Positions 34,926 to 46,401 of a stretch of DNA of 64,000 nucleotides are shown piece after piece. A program made the position numbers and the translations under genes. The stretch's first letter is position 1. Every line of letters begins with the position of its first letter. The notes beneath the pieces were generated by a model. The model saw only the letters and a list, made by a program, of their open reading frames with translations, did not search any database and was not told where the DNA came from. The DNA comes from Gnetum montanum (lineage: Eukaryota; Streptophyta; Gnetopsida; Gnetales; Gnetaceae): assembly GCA_015680685.1 (NCBI GenBank), contig MNCI01007565.1, positions 111,719 to 175,718 on the forward strand. Reading direction: 5' to 3'.

Positions 34926-35675
34926 ATGCACATGGTTATGTTAACACATACAGTTACTGACTGTATTAAAGACGGCCACCTTCCCAAGAAATTATTTGAT
35001 CCTGGAGTCCCTCTAGTTTATCTCCAAGTCACCGGAAATGAACCACACAAAGCTCTTCTTGACTCAGGTTCCGAAGTCAACTTAATCTCGCAGGAACTAT
35101 ATAAAACATGGAACCTGCCTCTGCTAAAGAAGAGCAATATTTGCTTAGAGCTGGCTGACCAATCTATCACTGTTCCTTTGGGATAGGTTGAGGACATTGT
35201 TACCACTGTGGGTGGTTGGTCATACCCAACTGATTTCCTGGTGATCCAAATAAACAATGACAAGGGAGACTTTCCAATCATAATGGGAAGAGCATGGCTG
35301 AATACAATTGATGTGTGCCTTGGAATCCACAATCTTTCCCTAGAAATATCCAAGAAAAATACTTTTGGGAAAATTGAGAGGAAAAGAGTTCCATGCATCG
35401 CAAATAGTGACATGGGGTGTCATTGCGTGCAGAAATCATGGGTAACGCAAAGTTTAACATTGACTGCGTGCAATCGATGTGCACGGGATATTGACATACA
35501 AACATGCTTATATGCGGCAACCACACAACAAGATGACACCCAGCGGCTGATGGCTGATAAAAAGAACAACTCAACAACCTGCATGGAACTAGCTAAGGGT
35601 ATAACTAGTGCTTACATTGAAAGCACAGATGTATTAGAGCAAGTCCGTTGCCAACTTCCAGCCCTTAACCCCTAA
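34926..35675 (+). pseudogene. C aspartic protease region
   Basis: Athila-type retropepsin with the catalytic site ALLDSGSEVNLISQELYKTW intact. Next come CLELADQSITVPLG, a TAG at about 35187, LVEDIVTT-like sequence, YPTDFLVIQ and GDFPIIMGRAWLNTID. After the fold there is a linker with Cys/His residues (CHCVQKSW, CNRCARDI, ATTQQDDTQRLMA). Apart from the single TAG and the stop at 35674 the frame is open. Confidence 0.9.
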
Positions 35676-35693
35676 AACATTAATTGGGGAAAG

Positions 35694-37260
35694 TTGGAGA
35701 TTTCTAAGGAGTTTAAACAAGAGCCCCTGGATTTAAAACCGTTGCCCACCGGTTTGGAATACGTGACCCTTAAAAATGGAAAATCGGTGATCATCAATGC
35801 AGAGCTCGCACCCAAGCAAAAAGAAAGTTTGCTAAAGGTGATAAACAAGTGGTCAACAGCCTTTACTTGGTCATACCCAAAACTAACCGGAATAGATCCT
35901 AGGATATGCCAGCATAGGATTTACACAGACCCCTCTATGAAGCCTCGCAAGCAACCCCAGAGGCGATTGAACCCCAAACTAAAACAAATAGTGAAAGAGG
36001 AGCTAGAGTAGCTTCTCAAGGTGGGGTTCATTTATCCTATCGCTGATAGCAAATGGATTAGTCCTCTTGTCATTGTACCAAAAAAAGGAGGTAAATGGAG
36101 GATATGTATAGATTTTAGGCTATTAAATATGGCGACATTCAAAGATCACTTCCCACTGCCATTTGTTGACCAAGTCTTAGACACTATAGCAGGGCATCAC
36201 TATTACAGTTTTCTGGATGGATATAGTGGGTACAACCAAATACAAATTGAGCCAGACGACCAAGCCAAAACAACGTTCACCAGTCCTTGGGGAACATTTG
36301 CATACAAACAAATGCCTTTTGGCTTGTGTAATGCACCTGCCACATTTCAACGATTAGTTCTAAGCATCTTTCAATAGCAAATAGGTAATGGGGTAGAAGT
36401 CTTTATGGACGACTTCTCCACCTATGGGATGAGTTTTGATCAAGCCCTCGACCGGTTAGAGCAAGTATTGAAATGATGTGTGGAAACCAACCTCAAGCTC
36501 AACTGGCAGGAGAGCCATTTGATGGTTCAAGAGGGCATTTTACTGGGGCACAAATTTCACAATTAAGAATCAAGGTGGATCTAAAAAAAATTAAAGTCAT
36601 CCAAGGAATTACCTGACAACCAGAAACCATTAAAGACATTAGGTCATTCCTTGGACATACTAGCTACTACAGGAGGTTTATCGCAAACTTCTCCAAAGTT
36701 GCCAAACCATTGGTAGAATTAAGATGCACCATTCAAATGGACCAAAGAATGTGAACAAGCATTCCAAACTCTCAAACAAAGGCTTGTGGAAACCCCCATT
36801 CTACAAGCCCCTGACTGGTCCAGGTCGTTCCATATCATGACCGATGCATCTAATTATGCCTTAGAAGCCATACTGACACAGCTTGGTGAACAAAAATGAC
36901 CTTATTACATCCACTGTGCCAGTAAAAGTATCACTAGTGCACAACTTAACTACACGACTACAGAAAAGGAATTAATGGTTGTAGTGTTTGCACTAGATAA
37001 ATTTAGGCACTATGTATTAGGTTACAAGGTATACATCCATATAGATCATAGTGCAATTAGGTTCCTTATGAACAAGCCAATGGTTAGCCCACGTATCATA
37101 CATTAGCTAGTAATTCTTTAGGAGTTTGATTTAACAATTGTAGACCACAAAGGCACCTAGAACATAGTTGCCGATCACCTATCTCGGTTGCATTGGGACA
37201 ACAAAGAGGATGAATATGCTGTATCTGACCATTTTCCTGATGAAACCCTCTTTGCTAGTG
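35694..37260 (+). pseudogene. C reverse transcriptase and RNase H
   Basis: RT starts with linker and DLKPLPTGLEYVTLKN, then RRLNPKLKQIVKEELE (36011), one TAG, GFIYPIADSKWISPLVIVPK, IDFRLLNMATFKDHFPLPF, YYSFLDGYSGYNQIQIEP and FGLCNAPATFQRL. The catalytic VEVFMDDFSTYG is at 36394-36429. RNase H begins with HIMTDASNYA near 36834 and has EKELMVVVFALDKF, HIDHSA and IVADHLSRLHWD near 37165. Several stops and small shifts are seen between 36380 and 37440. Confidence 0.92.
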
Positions 37261-37439
37261 TAATAAATAATCAACCCATGGAAATAAATTGGTATAGTAG
37301 CGTTCTCACTTATCTCACCTCACAAAAATTACCACAAAGGTTGGACTTCAGAAAGAAACAATAGTTTCTTCACAAAACCAAGTACTTCATGGAAATCAAG
37401 GGACAACTTTATAAAGTCTACCCTGACGGCTTGGTTCGA

Positions 37440-38515
37440 TGGTGTGTACCTGATTAAGATCAATTGAAAGTTCTCCAGGATGCTCATGAGGGCCCCTATG
37501 GGGGTCATTATGCTGGGAGACGAACGGCCACTAAGGTCTTACTCACAAGATATTATTGGCCAACACTATTTCAGGATGCCCATCATTTTGCCCAATCCTG
37601 TGAGCGCTGCCAACGTGATGGTGGAATGATTGCTAGAATGGAGGATCTGCAACAATAGATTCAACCTTTAGAACCCTTCGATATCTGGGGAATTGATTTT
37701 ATGGGACTGATTACATCGATGTCCAATGGAAAGGCATATATAATTGTTGCTATTGATTACTTAACCAAATGGGCTGAAGCAGCAGCTGTAACAAACTGCA
37801 CATCATCTACAGCTGCACGATTTGTACAACAACAAATCATTAATAGGTTTGGTGTTCCACGTGCACTCATTTCTGATAATGGAACACACTTTACGGGTGA
37901 AACCTTTTGCAAATTGATGCAACGCTTAGGGGTTGTGCATAAATTGACCACACCTTACCACCCCCAAGCCAATGGTCAAGCTGAGGTTACTAATAGGGAG
38001 ATTACAAGAATATTAACATGAACAATTAGCAAATTTAGGTGAGATTGGAGCACGAAACTAAACGATGCTCTTTGGGTGTATCGTTCTACTTGGAAGCTCC
38101 CTATAGGGTATTCCTCCTACGAGCTTGTATACGGGAAACTTCCAAAACTCCCTATACTAGAATGAGCTCCGTACACTGTCCATGGCTTGCGAACTTCACC
38201 TGGATCTCGACCTCGCGCAAAAACAATGGTTAGCAACTTTCAACGTGTTAGACGAGAATAGATTGGTTGCGCTATCATTAAATGAGTTGCACAAGGCACA
38301 TAGTAAACAACATCACGACTTAAGGATCCAAAAGGTTTAGGTATCAACCAGGAGATAAGGTCCTTTACTGGAACCCCACACATGTACCCCAACATACAAC
38401 GTTCCAAACCTTGTGGGAAGGGCCTTATATTATTCATACTACCTTCCCCTCTGGAGCCATGATGATCTATAAGCCTGACAGCCCACACAAAAGATTATTG
38501 GTTAATTTGCAATAA
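37440..38515 (+). pseudogene. C integrase
   Basis: Zinc-binding domain: DAHEGPYGGHYAGRRTATKV, RYYWPTLFQDAHHFAQ and SCERCQRDGG (37482-37625), with both His and both Cys present. Catalytic core: GIDFMGLI (37690), RALISDNGTHF (37860) and ANGQAEVTNREI (37975), so D, D and E are all kept. The C-terminal part continues in another frame (LNDALWVYRSTWKLPIGYSS, YELVYGKLPKLP) and ends NLQ-stop at 38513-38515. Frameshifts near 38020 and 38160 and a few stops make it inactive as is. Athila-type. Confidence 0.92.
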
Positions 38516-38659
38516 ACGAAACCTTTCTATGAATCTGCAACAGCCAGAACAAATTACAACTCCACTAGCGGTCAACCTCGCTCATTATTTTGGACCTCTC
38601 CTTTACAACTCAATCATGGGGGGGATGGCCATCTATGCTAATCATATGGGGCCCTCAGT

Positions 38660-38775
38660 TCTTTTTCAATTTTTGTTTTACACATTTTTGTTTTACATGT
38701 TTTTGTTTTACAACATTTTTGTCTTACACATTTTTGTTTTACAACTTTCTTTAACTTTTCTTGTTTTTGTTTTAC
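38660..38775 (+). repeat. TTTTTGTTTTACA tandem tract
   Basis: About six copies of a 14-17 base unit close to TTTTTGTTTTACACA follow the pol stop. Element B has only about two copies at the same place. Confidence 0.8.
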
Positions 38776-38887
38776 ATCATCGTTATACTTTTTCATTTTT
38801 TATGTGTGTATGTGTGTGTGTATCCACCCTGTAAGTTTGTCACCCAATAAGTGTTCGGACTGATGGTATGAACTATTTTCATGTTGA

Positions 38888-39053
38888 NNNNNNNNNNNNN
38901 NNNNNNNNNNNNNNNNNNNNNNNNNNNNNNNNNNNNNNNNNNNNNNNNNNNNNNNNNNNNNNNNNNNNNNNNNNNNNNNNNNNNNNNNNNNNNNNNNNNN
39001 NNNNNNNNNNNNNNNNNNNNNNNNNNNNNNNNNNNNNNNNNNNNNNNNNNNNN
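38888..39053. other. Assembly gap (166 N)
   Basis: A run of undetermined bases inside the C spacer. By comparison with B, about 320 bases are expected here, so the stated gap length may be too short. Confidence 0.95.
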
Positions 39054-40069
39054 CCTAATTATCGAAAGCTGAGACAATAAAAATAAGAAGTCTTTGCATG
39101 GTGTGGTTCTCACGCATAAAAATACAAAACAAAAAAAAAGAGAAAAAAGTGAGAATTCAAAGCACACCCCTTAGACAGAATAAAATTTGGGCTACAAGCA
39201 CTGGTTATGGAACCAAAAGTATTTCCTCTAACTAATGCCCTTCTCGTTTCCCATTCTCTCCTTTGTTCCGTCGGAATGGCAGTGGCTCTTGGAGTATGCA
39301 TTTTTGTTGCCCAAGTGGATGGTTTAACCAAATGTGTTGATGCGAAGTCACTGGAAGTGGTTGGTTTGAGGCCAGAGCTGGAATGAGAAGTACCCAATCA
39401 CATTAATCATGAACTACACAAGGGGTTGTACACCACCTTTTTCTTGGGATTCCATCCCATTCTCTTCTCTCCATCCTTTTCTCCATTATTCACCTCATTA
39501 CCGATTGTACATTAGTGTATATATTTTGGTTGATGCATTGTTTTCTTTTTGGTAAATGCTTGTGGTTAAGACTTTAACTCTTGTTCCAGATGACATTCCC
39601 AGAGCCTACGAACTCTTTGAATGTGGGTTTGTTAGGGCATTAAGGGCATGAGCCTGCTTTGGGGAGGACCCACTAACATCCCTATTTGGAGCATTGGTTA
39701 AATTCTTTCCCTTAACATTTTGCAATTAATTTTCTTTTGTTCATTACCATCTTGACATCCATTTCACTAATGTTTTCTATTGTCCCTTGTTATCCCTCTT
39801 TCTTACTCCTTTTCTCTCTCCATTCTAACGCTACCGGAGGTTTGCGATTAGTCATGGGGGTACGGGGCCCAATTTTTTCGATTTTCTCCTAGCCCCGATT
39901 TTTTTGATTTTCTTCCTAACCCCTACACCTTCGGTAGTCATCATCAATATATTCCCAGACCTGTCTTAGCCATACCACAACCTAGCCAATGAACTTACAC
40001 CGAAGCAAGGTATCAATTATGTGATGATTCATTTACCCTTGCTAATATAAGATTGTGTTGTGTGTGCAG

Positions 40070-40126
40070 ATGGCGATCATACAACAATGGATTAGATGTG
40101 TTGTGTTGTGTTGTGCTGCCAACTAA
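40070..40126 (+). pseudogene. C vestigial ORF3
   Basis: ATG follows GTGTGTGCAG. The frame starts MAIIQQW and stops after 18 codons, running through a GTGTT repeat (40096-40115). It is at the place of the ORF3 start in D and P1. Confidence 0.45.
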
Positions 40127-40297
40127 GGCCTGATGTCATTGTAATAAGGTGTTCACCCTTGTTGTTATGAACACCAGTTTTGTCAAGTCTTGTAATAATG
40201 ATCCGTTCACATGTAATCCCATTAGTTCCATTTCCCTCAATAATTCCATACCTTTCTGATATTATTGTAAGGAACTTGAGGACGAGTTTTCATTCAG

Positions 40298-40308
40298 TCA
40301 TGGGGGTA
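40298..40308 (+). other. C polypurine tract
   Basis: TCATGGGGGTA sits directly before the 3' LTR. Confidence 0.8.
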
Positions 40309-41240
40309 TGATGAGACGCGATATCACATGGGCTGCGATATCGCATCCCATGCGATATCTCGTACGCGATATCACGGTCCGTCGTCAAATCTATAAATAA
40401 GAGGCGGCACTCCCCTCATTTGGAATCCTAGGCTTAAAGTAGGGAAACTATGGCAGATTGATCACTCCAGAGATAGAATATTTTCCATGTGCCCGCAGTA
40501 GGAGTCCCCAAGTGAATGGATCTTTATTCGAGTAGCTTTGTACCTGAACGCAAGTTGTGTACGGCAATAAAGATGAGCTTTGTGGATAAACTTTGCAGTG
40601 CATGGAATAGGTTTTATTATATGTTATTTATTACATGCATTGGCACGACATGAGTACGACTTGGTTACGAGCATTGACGAATGTGTACGGCTAGCCAAGG
40701 AATTGGCTACTCATCACGATTAGTCTCTCTCACCCTCAACTCCTAGAATACGAGATGAGTACGACTTGATTACAAGCATCTACGGGTGTGTACGGCTAGT
40801 CAAGGAATCGGCTGCTCATCACGTTTAGGCTAGTTAAGTGCCTCAGTATGACTACTTCGAGCATATGCGTTACGTGTGGTGATCCTAGTAACGATTAGCG
40901 TTTGGTAGCCACAGTTGCATAGTTTAGGGTGTGTACGGTAAGTGGGAATGGATGCTAACGCTAGTTAATTTAGACTTAGGTCCTTAGTTAGAGTTAGTTA
41001 GCTTTCTCAACCCTTCGCTCTTAGCATAGGAGAAAAACCAGAAAAGACCATAAAAATCATATACCTCGGACTTACTTAACCATACCTGTGACAACAACAA
41101 GTAAGTCTGGGAAGACAATGAATGATTAACCCCAAGTGTTCCATGGGGCGCTTCGGCATTTAGTCTACAGAGTTCGACCGGATCGCGCATGCTACGCTCG
41201 TTTCATATGGTTGAGTGTAGGGGCACCTCGCCACTCATCA
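40309..41240 (+). repeat. C 3' LTR (932 bp)
   Basis: TGATGAGACG...CTCATCA ends, followed by CCATG (41241-41245). Four perfect GATATC cores are at 40320, 40337, 40354 and 40368 (spacing 17, 17, 14). The TATA box is at 40392-40400. Confidence 0.95.
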
Positions 41241-41245
41241 CCATG

Positions 41246-43452
41246 ATTAAACACATTTTAATGGCAAATGTGAGGAGATTTAGTTAAGGAATACCCTTGG
41301 ACTTACCTTAGGTTCAACCCACCCATGGAGGGTAGAGAAAGTACCCATAAGATAATCAATTTATAATGTTTTTTTATTTTTTTTATAAATATTTCTTTTC
41401 TTTGAGTCCTTTTATATATTGTGACTTATGTATTGTATTTGCTATTTTTAATGTTTAATAAAAATTTGATGCTTTTGTACAAGGCCAAATTTGTTGTTTG
41501 GATTATATCCTATGCTATCAAGATATTGGATAAATAATTGTGTAAAGTAGTGAGACCACATCATCCATGCCTTCAATCTCTATGAGTAAGAGGTTTTTAT
41601 CTTGAAATTACTGTGATTCTTCTCATTTGAAACTAAAATTATTTAATGATCTTTATGCCTTGAGAAAAGTGAAAAGGATCGAGTGGAAATGGAAAAGGAT
41701 GTAACATCAAGGAGATTTCTTTCTTCTTTGAACTTCCTCTATGACCACTACTACTCCATGTGGTTATTCCATTACTCATGTTTTAACTTTGATGGAAGCA
41801 TGTTTTCCAATAAAGTTGCTACCTTAATATGTTACAAAACACACATGTACATATGCCTAAAGGTAGTTCTCTCATAAGAATAAGATAATACTTAATTAAT
41901 TCACATAATAAAGTCTTAAATAGTTTGATATTTAATGATTTAATTCTAATTTTTGGTTTGATTTGATATTCATGAGTAGTCTTCATGAGTTGCAAAGAAA
42001 GGATTAAGTTTTTCTTTTTAGAAAAAAACCTAAGAGATGCAAAAGAAATATAGGTATCATGGGAAAGAAATGCACCCATGCCTAAAGATAGACTACTTCC
42101 AAGAATCTCAAGGTCCCTTGGATTAGTTTCATCATGTGATTGTAAAGACATATTGCCCATGCTTAAAGGCACTCCTCTAACTAATGGCCAAGAGCCCTTA
42201 AACTTAACATTCTAAGTAATTAATTAATTTAATAATTACTTTCTTATTTTTTCTTATTGAGTGATGGTGTTTTCACATAAGTTTGATTGATCTCATGGTG
42301 GTAAGTTCAGGATGACACAATGTAATGTGACTAGCAAATATATGGACTTGGTTTGAAACTTGAACAAATAGATATAATGATCATTCTAACCACAATCAAC
42401 ATAAGAACCTAATGCAAACATGGTAAGGTATTTCATGCCCTAATCTTCATGATCCCTTCTCATTCCATTATTCACTTCATTGCTACGTATAATTATGTGC
42501 CTAATGGTTTTGTTTAGTATAGTGTAGGATCTTGATAATAATAGCTATGTGAGTGTAGAATATAGAATTGAGTGATATTCAATCTTTATAGTGTCCATGA
42601 ACATCTTTTGAGATGGTTATACAAGGACATTTAGGGAAAAATCCTACTTTAGAGAGGATCCACTTGTATAACTCTTGAACATCCAGTCTATACACCACCT
42701 CCACATGCCCAAGTCATTCAAGCATAGTTCCATTAATCACTTACATTATCATTTTGCTGATTTTTTCTATGTATCTTATGAACAATCATTTGATAATCCT
42801 AACTCTCATGAAATATGCTTGACCAAATTTTCTAGTTGATCATCCACATCTAACCACATTATCCTCTTGTTTGGATCCTTCTTTCAACTCTCATTTGATC
42901 CCAAAATTGCCTTGAAATTTGTAGAAAATTGATGACAATTCAAGAAAATTTATGTTAATTAGCCTTATTGACCCTACTATGTCAATGCAGGAAGCTCCAT
43001 TGATGCATAGCAAAAATACTATAAATAGTCATGATACTTAGCCATTTTCCCATCCATTTTGCTCAAATCACCAAGGGAGGTTTTGCAATCTAAAGAATCT
43101 AGACCTTCCAAATGTGATATCTTTTGAACCAAAAACCTAATTAAAATCGTTCAAAATCATTTGAGCTTCTAAATCAAGCTCAATATCATGAGGACAACAC
43201 ACATTTGATTTTTAAAATAGTACTCCATATTTTAAATGACCAAGGTAATGAACATTAAGTAATGATTAAAATAATAATAATTTAAGAATAGGTTAGCTAC
43301 CTTAGGACCTTCAAGATGATAAACTATGATCACTTATGGGTGTTAATGCAAATTTTTCAATATTAAGCCAAAATCCAAGGACAATCAAGGGTAACAATGC
43401 TTAATAGATAATGACTAAGGCTAATGACTAATTGTTCATGTGATTGCAGATT
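41246..43452 (+). other. P1 spacer between pol and ORF3
   Basis: Non-coding continuation of P1 after C. Shared spacer blocks include GAAAAGGATGTAACATCAAG (41693), CCCATGCCTAAAG-type motifs repeated near 42073 and 42160, CTCCTCTAACTAATGGCC (about 42172) and GAGAGGATCCACTTG (42651). From about 42960 it holds a promoter-like region (TTGATGC and GTCAATGC motifs, then ACTATAAATAGTC near 43018-43030). A decayed splice-donor homologue lies near 43171-43180 and an acceptor-like TGATTGCAG at 43441-43449. Confidence 0.6.
42960..43032 (+). promoter_or_regulatory. P1 internal promoter candidate for ORF3
   Basis: TATA-type ACTATAAATAGTC is preceded by CTATGTCAATGCAGG and CTCCATTGATGCATAG, resembling the TTGA/TCGA units of the P1 and D LTR U3. 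It lies about 430 bp before the ORF3 ATG, as does the better-kept equivalent in D. Function is inferred. Confidence 0.5.
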
Positions 43453-46180
43453 ATGCCTAAAAGAGTTTCAAAGGCAAATGATCCATTTCAAAGGATGGAA
43501 AAAAGATTAAGAAGAGGATGTGGAAAAAGGCATGAGTAACCAAAACCTAAATAAGAGGCCATGCATGTAACTGGACCCATCAAGAAAAAGCCCAATGTGA
43601 AATTTATTAAAGAGATTCTTACTATAGAGACAAGCTAGTCTAAGTAGGATGAAGTGCCTAGACCTAGGCCAAGTTTGGAAGTCACATTGATTATTAATGC
43701 TTCCCTATAAAAGATCAGAATGAAGGAAATCCAAAGTTTTATCCTACATGAGATCAGTTTTATACCCTTCTTGGAGTTTGCTTCCCAAGAGGTCTATGAT
43801 TATTTGTAAGCATCACCAATATGGTCCACAATATTCACTAACTGAGAATGAAACCTAGAAGAGATATATCTCTTATGGAAAAACCACCAAAGTGGTGTGA
43901 TGATTTAGATGAAGGATATTACCATCTCTTACCTTGTGAGGCCATTACTAATGTCGTAGGACTTTCTAACATTAACACCTAGGTAATAGAGGCATCCAAA
44001 TAGTTAGACTAAGAAAGCAAAAAAGGATAGTATGTTGTGATGTTATAAAGTAGATAAGAAGAAGTATACTGAGCTAATTCAAGTCTAAAGGATTCATTTC
44101 AAGATAGCATCATATCATCTCAATCCAGACCTTCTCGGCTAGGGCATGCATAACACTTAGTAAATGATTCCCTATCAACCTATCCCAATCACCTTTCTCA
44201 AAATAGATAAGTGCTATAAAGAAAATGAGAATGTAGGAAGATACTCTCATTTCCATGCTTAATTAAAAAATTTTACAAAAGAAGAAGAATCATCTACTAT
44301 ACAAATGACATACTCCACAAAGCCATAGCTGCCTTGTGGCAAGAAATGATGAAGGAAAAACCATTGTAGAAACTCCAAGAGGAGATGACACCTCTACCAA
44401 CTAAGAAGACACCATGTGCTAAAGCCAAAATAGAGGAGTTGAAAGCATCACATCAAGAAACTAGGGGAGGTTCAATGGATTATCATCTTGTAATGAGCCA
44501 TTTGAATGAAGTTACTTAAACTATGAATTGGTAGTAGGATGATCTTTCCAGTGTCTTCTCTGAATGTAGAAGTCAAGTCACTATCCTAATGAAACCTATC
44601 ATAGGTAGAGTTGTAGTATCCCTCTTGTCTGAATAAATTCTATATATTTTAGTCAATGTTGTAGCTTTCTCTATAATGCTAGAAGAGAGGGATAGAGCTA
44701 CAATGGTAATCATGCTACCTAAGGGGTAGGATACAACTATGAAGATGGTGGCGAATAGAATAAGAGAAGTACTTAAGGTTCCTAAAGCACCAGTACTAGA
44801 CTTTGTTATAATAATGGGATGTGAGTGCAACATAGAATGAGAAAGTACAAAAAGACTAGTCATCATTAAGCCATTAATTTTAGATGTCTTTGATATTTTG
44901 AAAGACATCACATCAACCCAATCTACACTCATCAATATAAGGGACAAGCTCATTATCATAGAGACACAACTTCAAGAGGCTACATTACTTAACCAATAAC
45001 TGATAATTGAAGTTGCACAACTAAAAGCCTACTTGTCCAATCTTGCTCTTAATTAACCTAGCCTTATAAGAGTTTAGACCTTTAAGCAACCCAATGTCAA
45101 ACAACATTAGATTAAGATGGAGAAGAAGAAAACCATTTGGAATGTATCCTTGACAAAGGCAATGTTAGATAGAGCAAATAAGGATCTTATCATGGTGCAT
45201 AAAGAAAACAAGGATTTGGCCAAGGAGAACAAGAGATTACTTAAAATTGAAAAATACAAAGAATATTTAGAAAACTACATTAAGTACTCATCGAAGCAAC
45301 TAACAAAATTGAACATGGATGTGAGAAGATTAAAGATAGAAAATTGAAACCTTTCTATGAAGAAGATGCAAACAATTCACCAAAAATGAACCATTGAGAT
45401 CATCGCTTAGAAGAATGAAGTTCTAAAATATGAGATGTTAAAAATCATTAGAGAGAATAGGTGGACATGCAGAAAGAAATAAATAAAAAAGAAATCTAAT
45501 TGACCAAAGAAAAAATGAATGAAATCCTCTGTCAACTCCAAGGTGATGCATGGTAATCCATCTTTGATAGACTCAATGCATACAACAAGATAGAAATCTA
45601 CATGAAGGAGCTCCAAATTAAGAAGATGACCAAGTGCATGGAGCTAGTCAATCTTCATTATGCTAGTCTTACAATGCTCACTACTAGAAGATCTAGATCC
45701 AAGTTGGAGAAACAAGTGGCTAACTCATAATTACTATATGAGAATGAGTACAAGCTACATAAGGAGGCACGACAAAAGTTGTAAATAGCTAATGTAGAGC
45801 TTGAGATCCTCAAAACCATATTTTAAGATTAGAGGATCATTGTCAAAAACTTTATCTAAAGGATGAGTCACAACTAGGAGCTACAAAACATAGTGAAGTC
45901 ATTCAACATCGAATGCAAATAATTTGTTACTTGGTTCATCAAAATTTATGAAATGTTTTCAACTTTATCCTATAATTAGAAAGTTCCTAAAATTGCTATT
46001 CTAGGCTAATTAGCTTGGACCATTAATGATCCTAGGAAAGATGAAGAAAAAATGAAAGCTTTATTGAATGTATTTAAGCTAAAGTTAGTAGTAGCAACAT
46101 TAGGACAACCACAACTACCAGTGAGGCATGAGAAGTCATCATAGGAGCTGCAAGAGCTGACACTACCTGACGCCACATAA
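43453..46180 (+). pseudogene. P1 ORF3 (coiled-coil protein of unknown function)
   Basis: From ATG (MPKRVSKANDPFQRMEKRLR) to TAA at 46178-46180, about 909 codons with many stops and shifts. The N-terminal half has a region resembling D ORF3 (RPSLEVTLIINASL; IHFKIASYHLNPD; ITFLKIDKCYKEN). The second half is Lys/Glu/Leu-rich with coiled-coil heptads, best seen in the open stretch 45117-45347 (KENKDLAKENKRLLKIEKYK and KLNMDVRRLKIEN). Near the end is FNIECK, then FVTWFIK (45902-45940), shared with D. The start lies 3 bases after TTGCAG. It is in the place where Athila elements carry an env-like ORF, but I see no membrane segments. Confidence 0.65.
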
Positions 46181-46390
46181 TGTATATGCCTTGGTTCATT
46201 TTTGTACATACCTGCATAACAATTTTTGTAATGTCTTCAATTTTTTCACAAGTTAAAGATTCCAAACACTCAAATAAATTTTGTAATGAAACATTCAAGT
46301 CAGTTAGTCAAAGTGAGTTGAGTTACTCTTATAATTTTGTAAATAAATTAGTCCTAATTGTTTTCACTTAAGGTTGACTTTTTAGTTAAT

Positions 46391-46401
46391 CAAGGAGGGT
46401 A
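46391..46401 (+). other. P1 polypurine tract
   Basis: CAAGGAGGGTA lies immediately before the 3' LTR, a variant of the TCATGGGGGTA tract of B and C. Confidence 0.65.

Larger units (their letters stand above)
38516..40069 (+). other. C spacer between pol and ORF3 (with assembly gap)
   Basis: Non-coding. It starts with a T-rich tandem tract (38660-38775), then sequence shared with B (GTCACCCAATAAGTGTTC), a run of N at 38888-39053, GCATGGTGTGGTTCTCACGC (39096), GAATTCAAAGCACACC (39153), GGGGAGGACCCACTAACATC (39661) and CAGAGCCTACGAACTCTTTG (39600). It ends in GTTGTGTGTGCAG before ATG. Confidence 0.65.
31356..41240 (+). mobile_element. Athila-like Ty3/gypsy element C (full length, 9.9 kb)
   Basis: LTRs of 933 and 932 bp are flanked by perfect CCATG duplications (31351-31355, 41241-41245). 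It has an intact PBS, gag, protease, RT, RNase H and integrase with catalytic residues preserved, a spacer with an assembly gap, a vestigial ORF3 and a PPT. By my eye count the LTRs differ at about 55 sites (about 6%), mostly transitions. It is the best-preserved element here but has stops and shifts. Confidence 0.97.
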
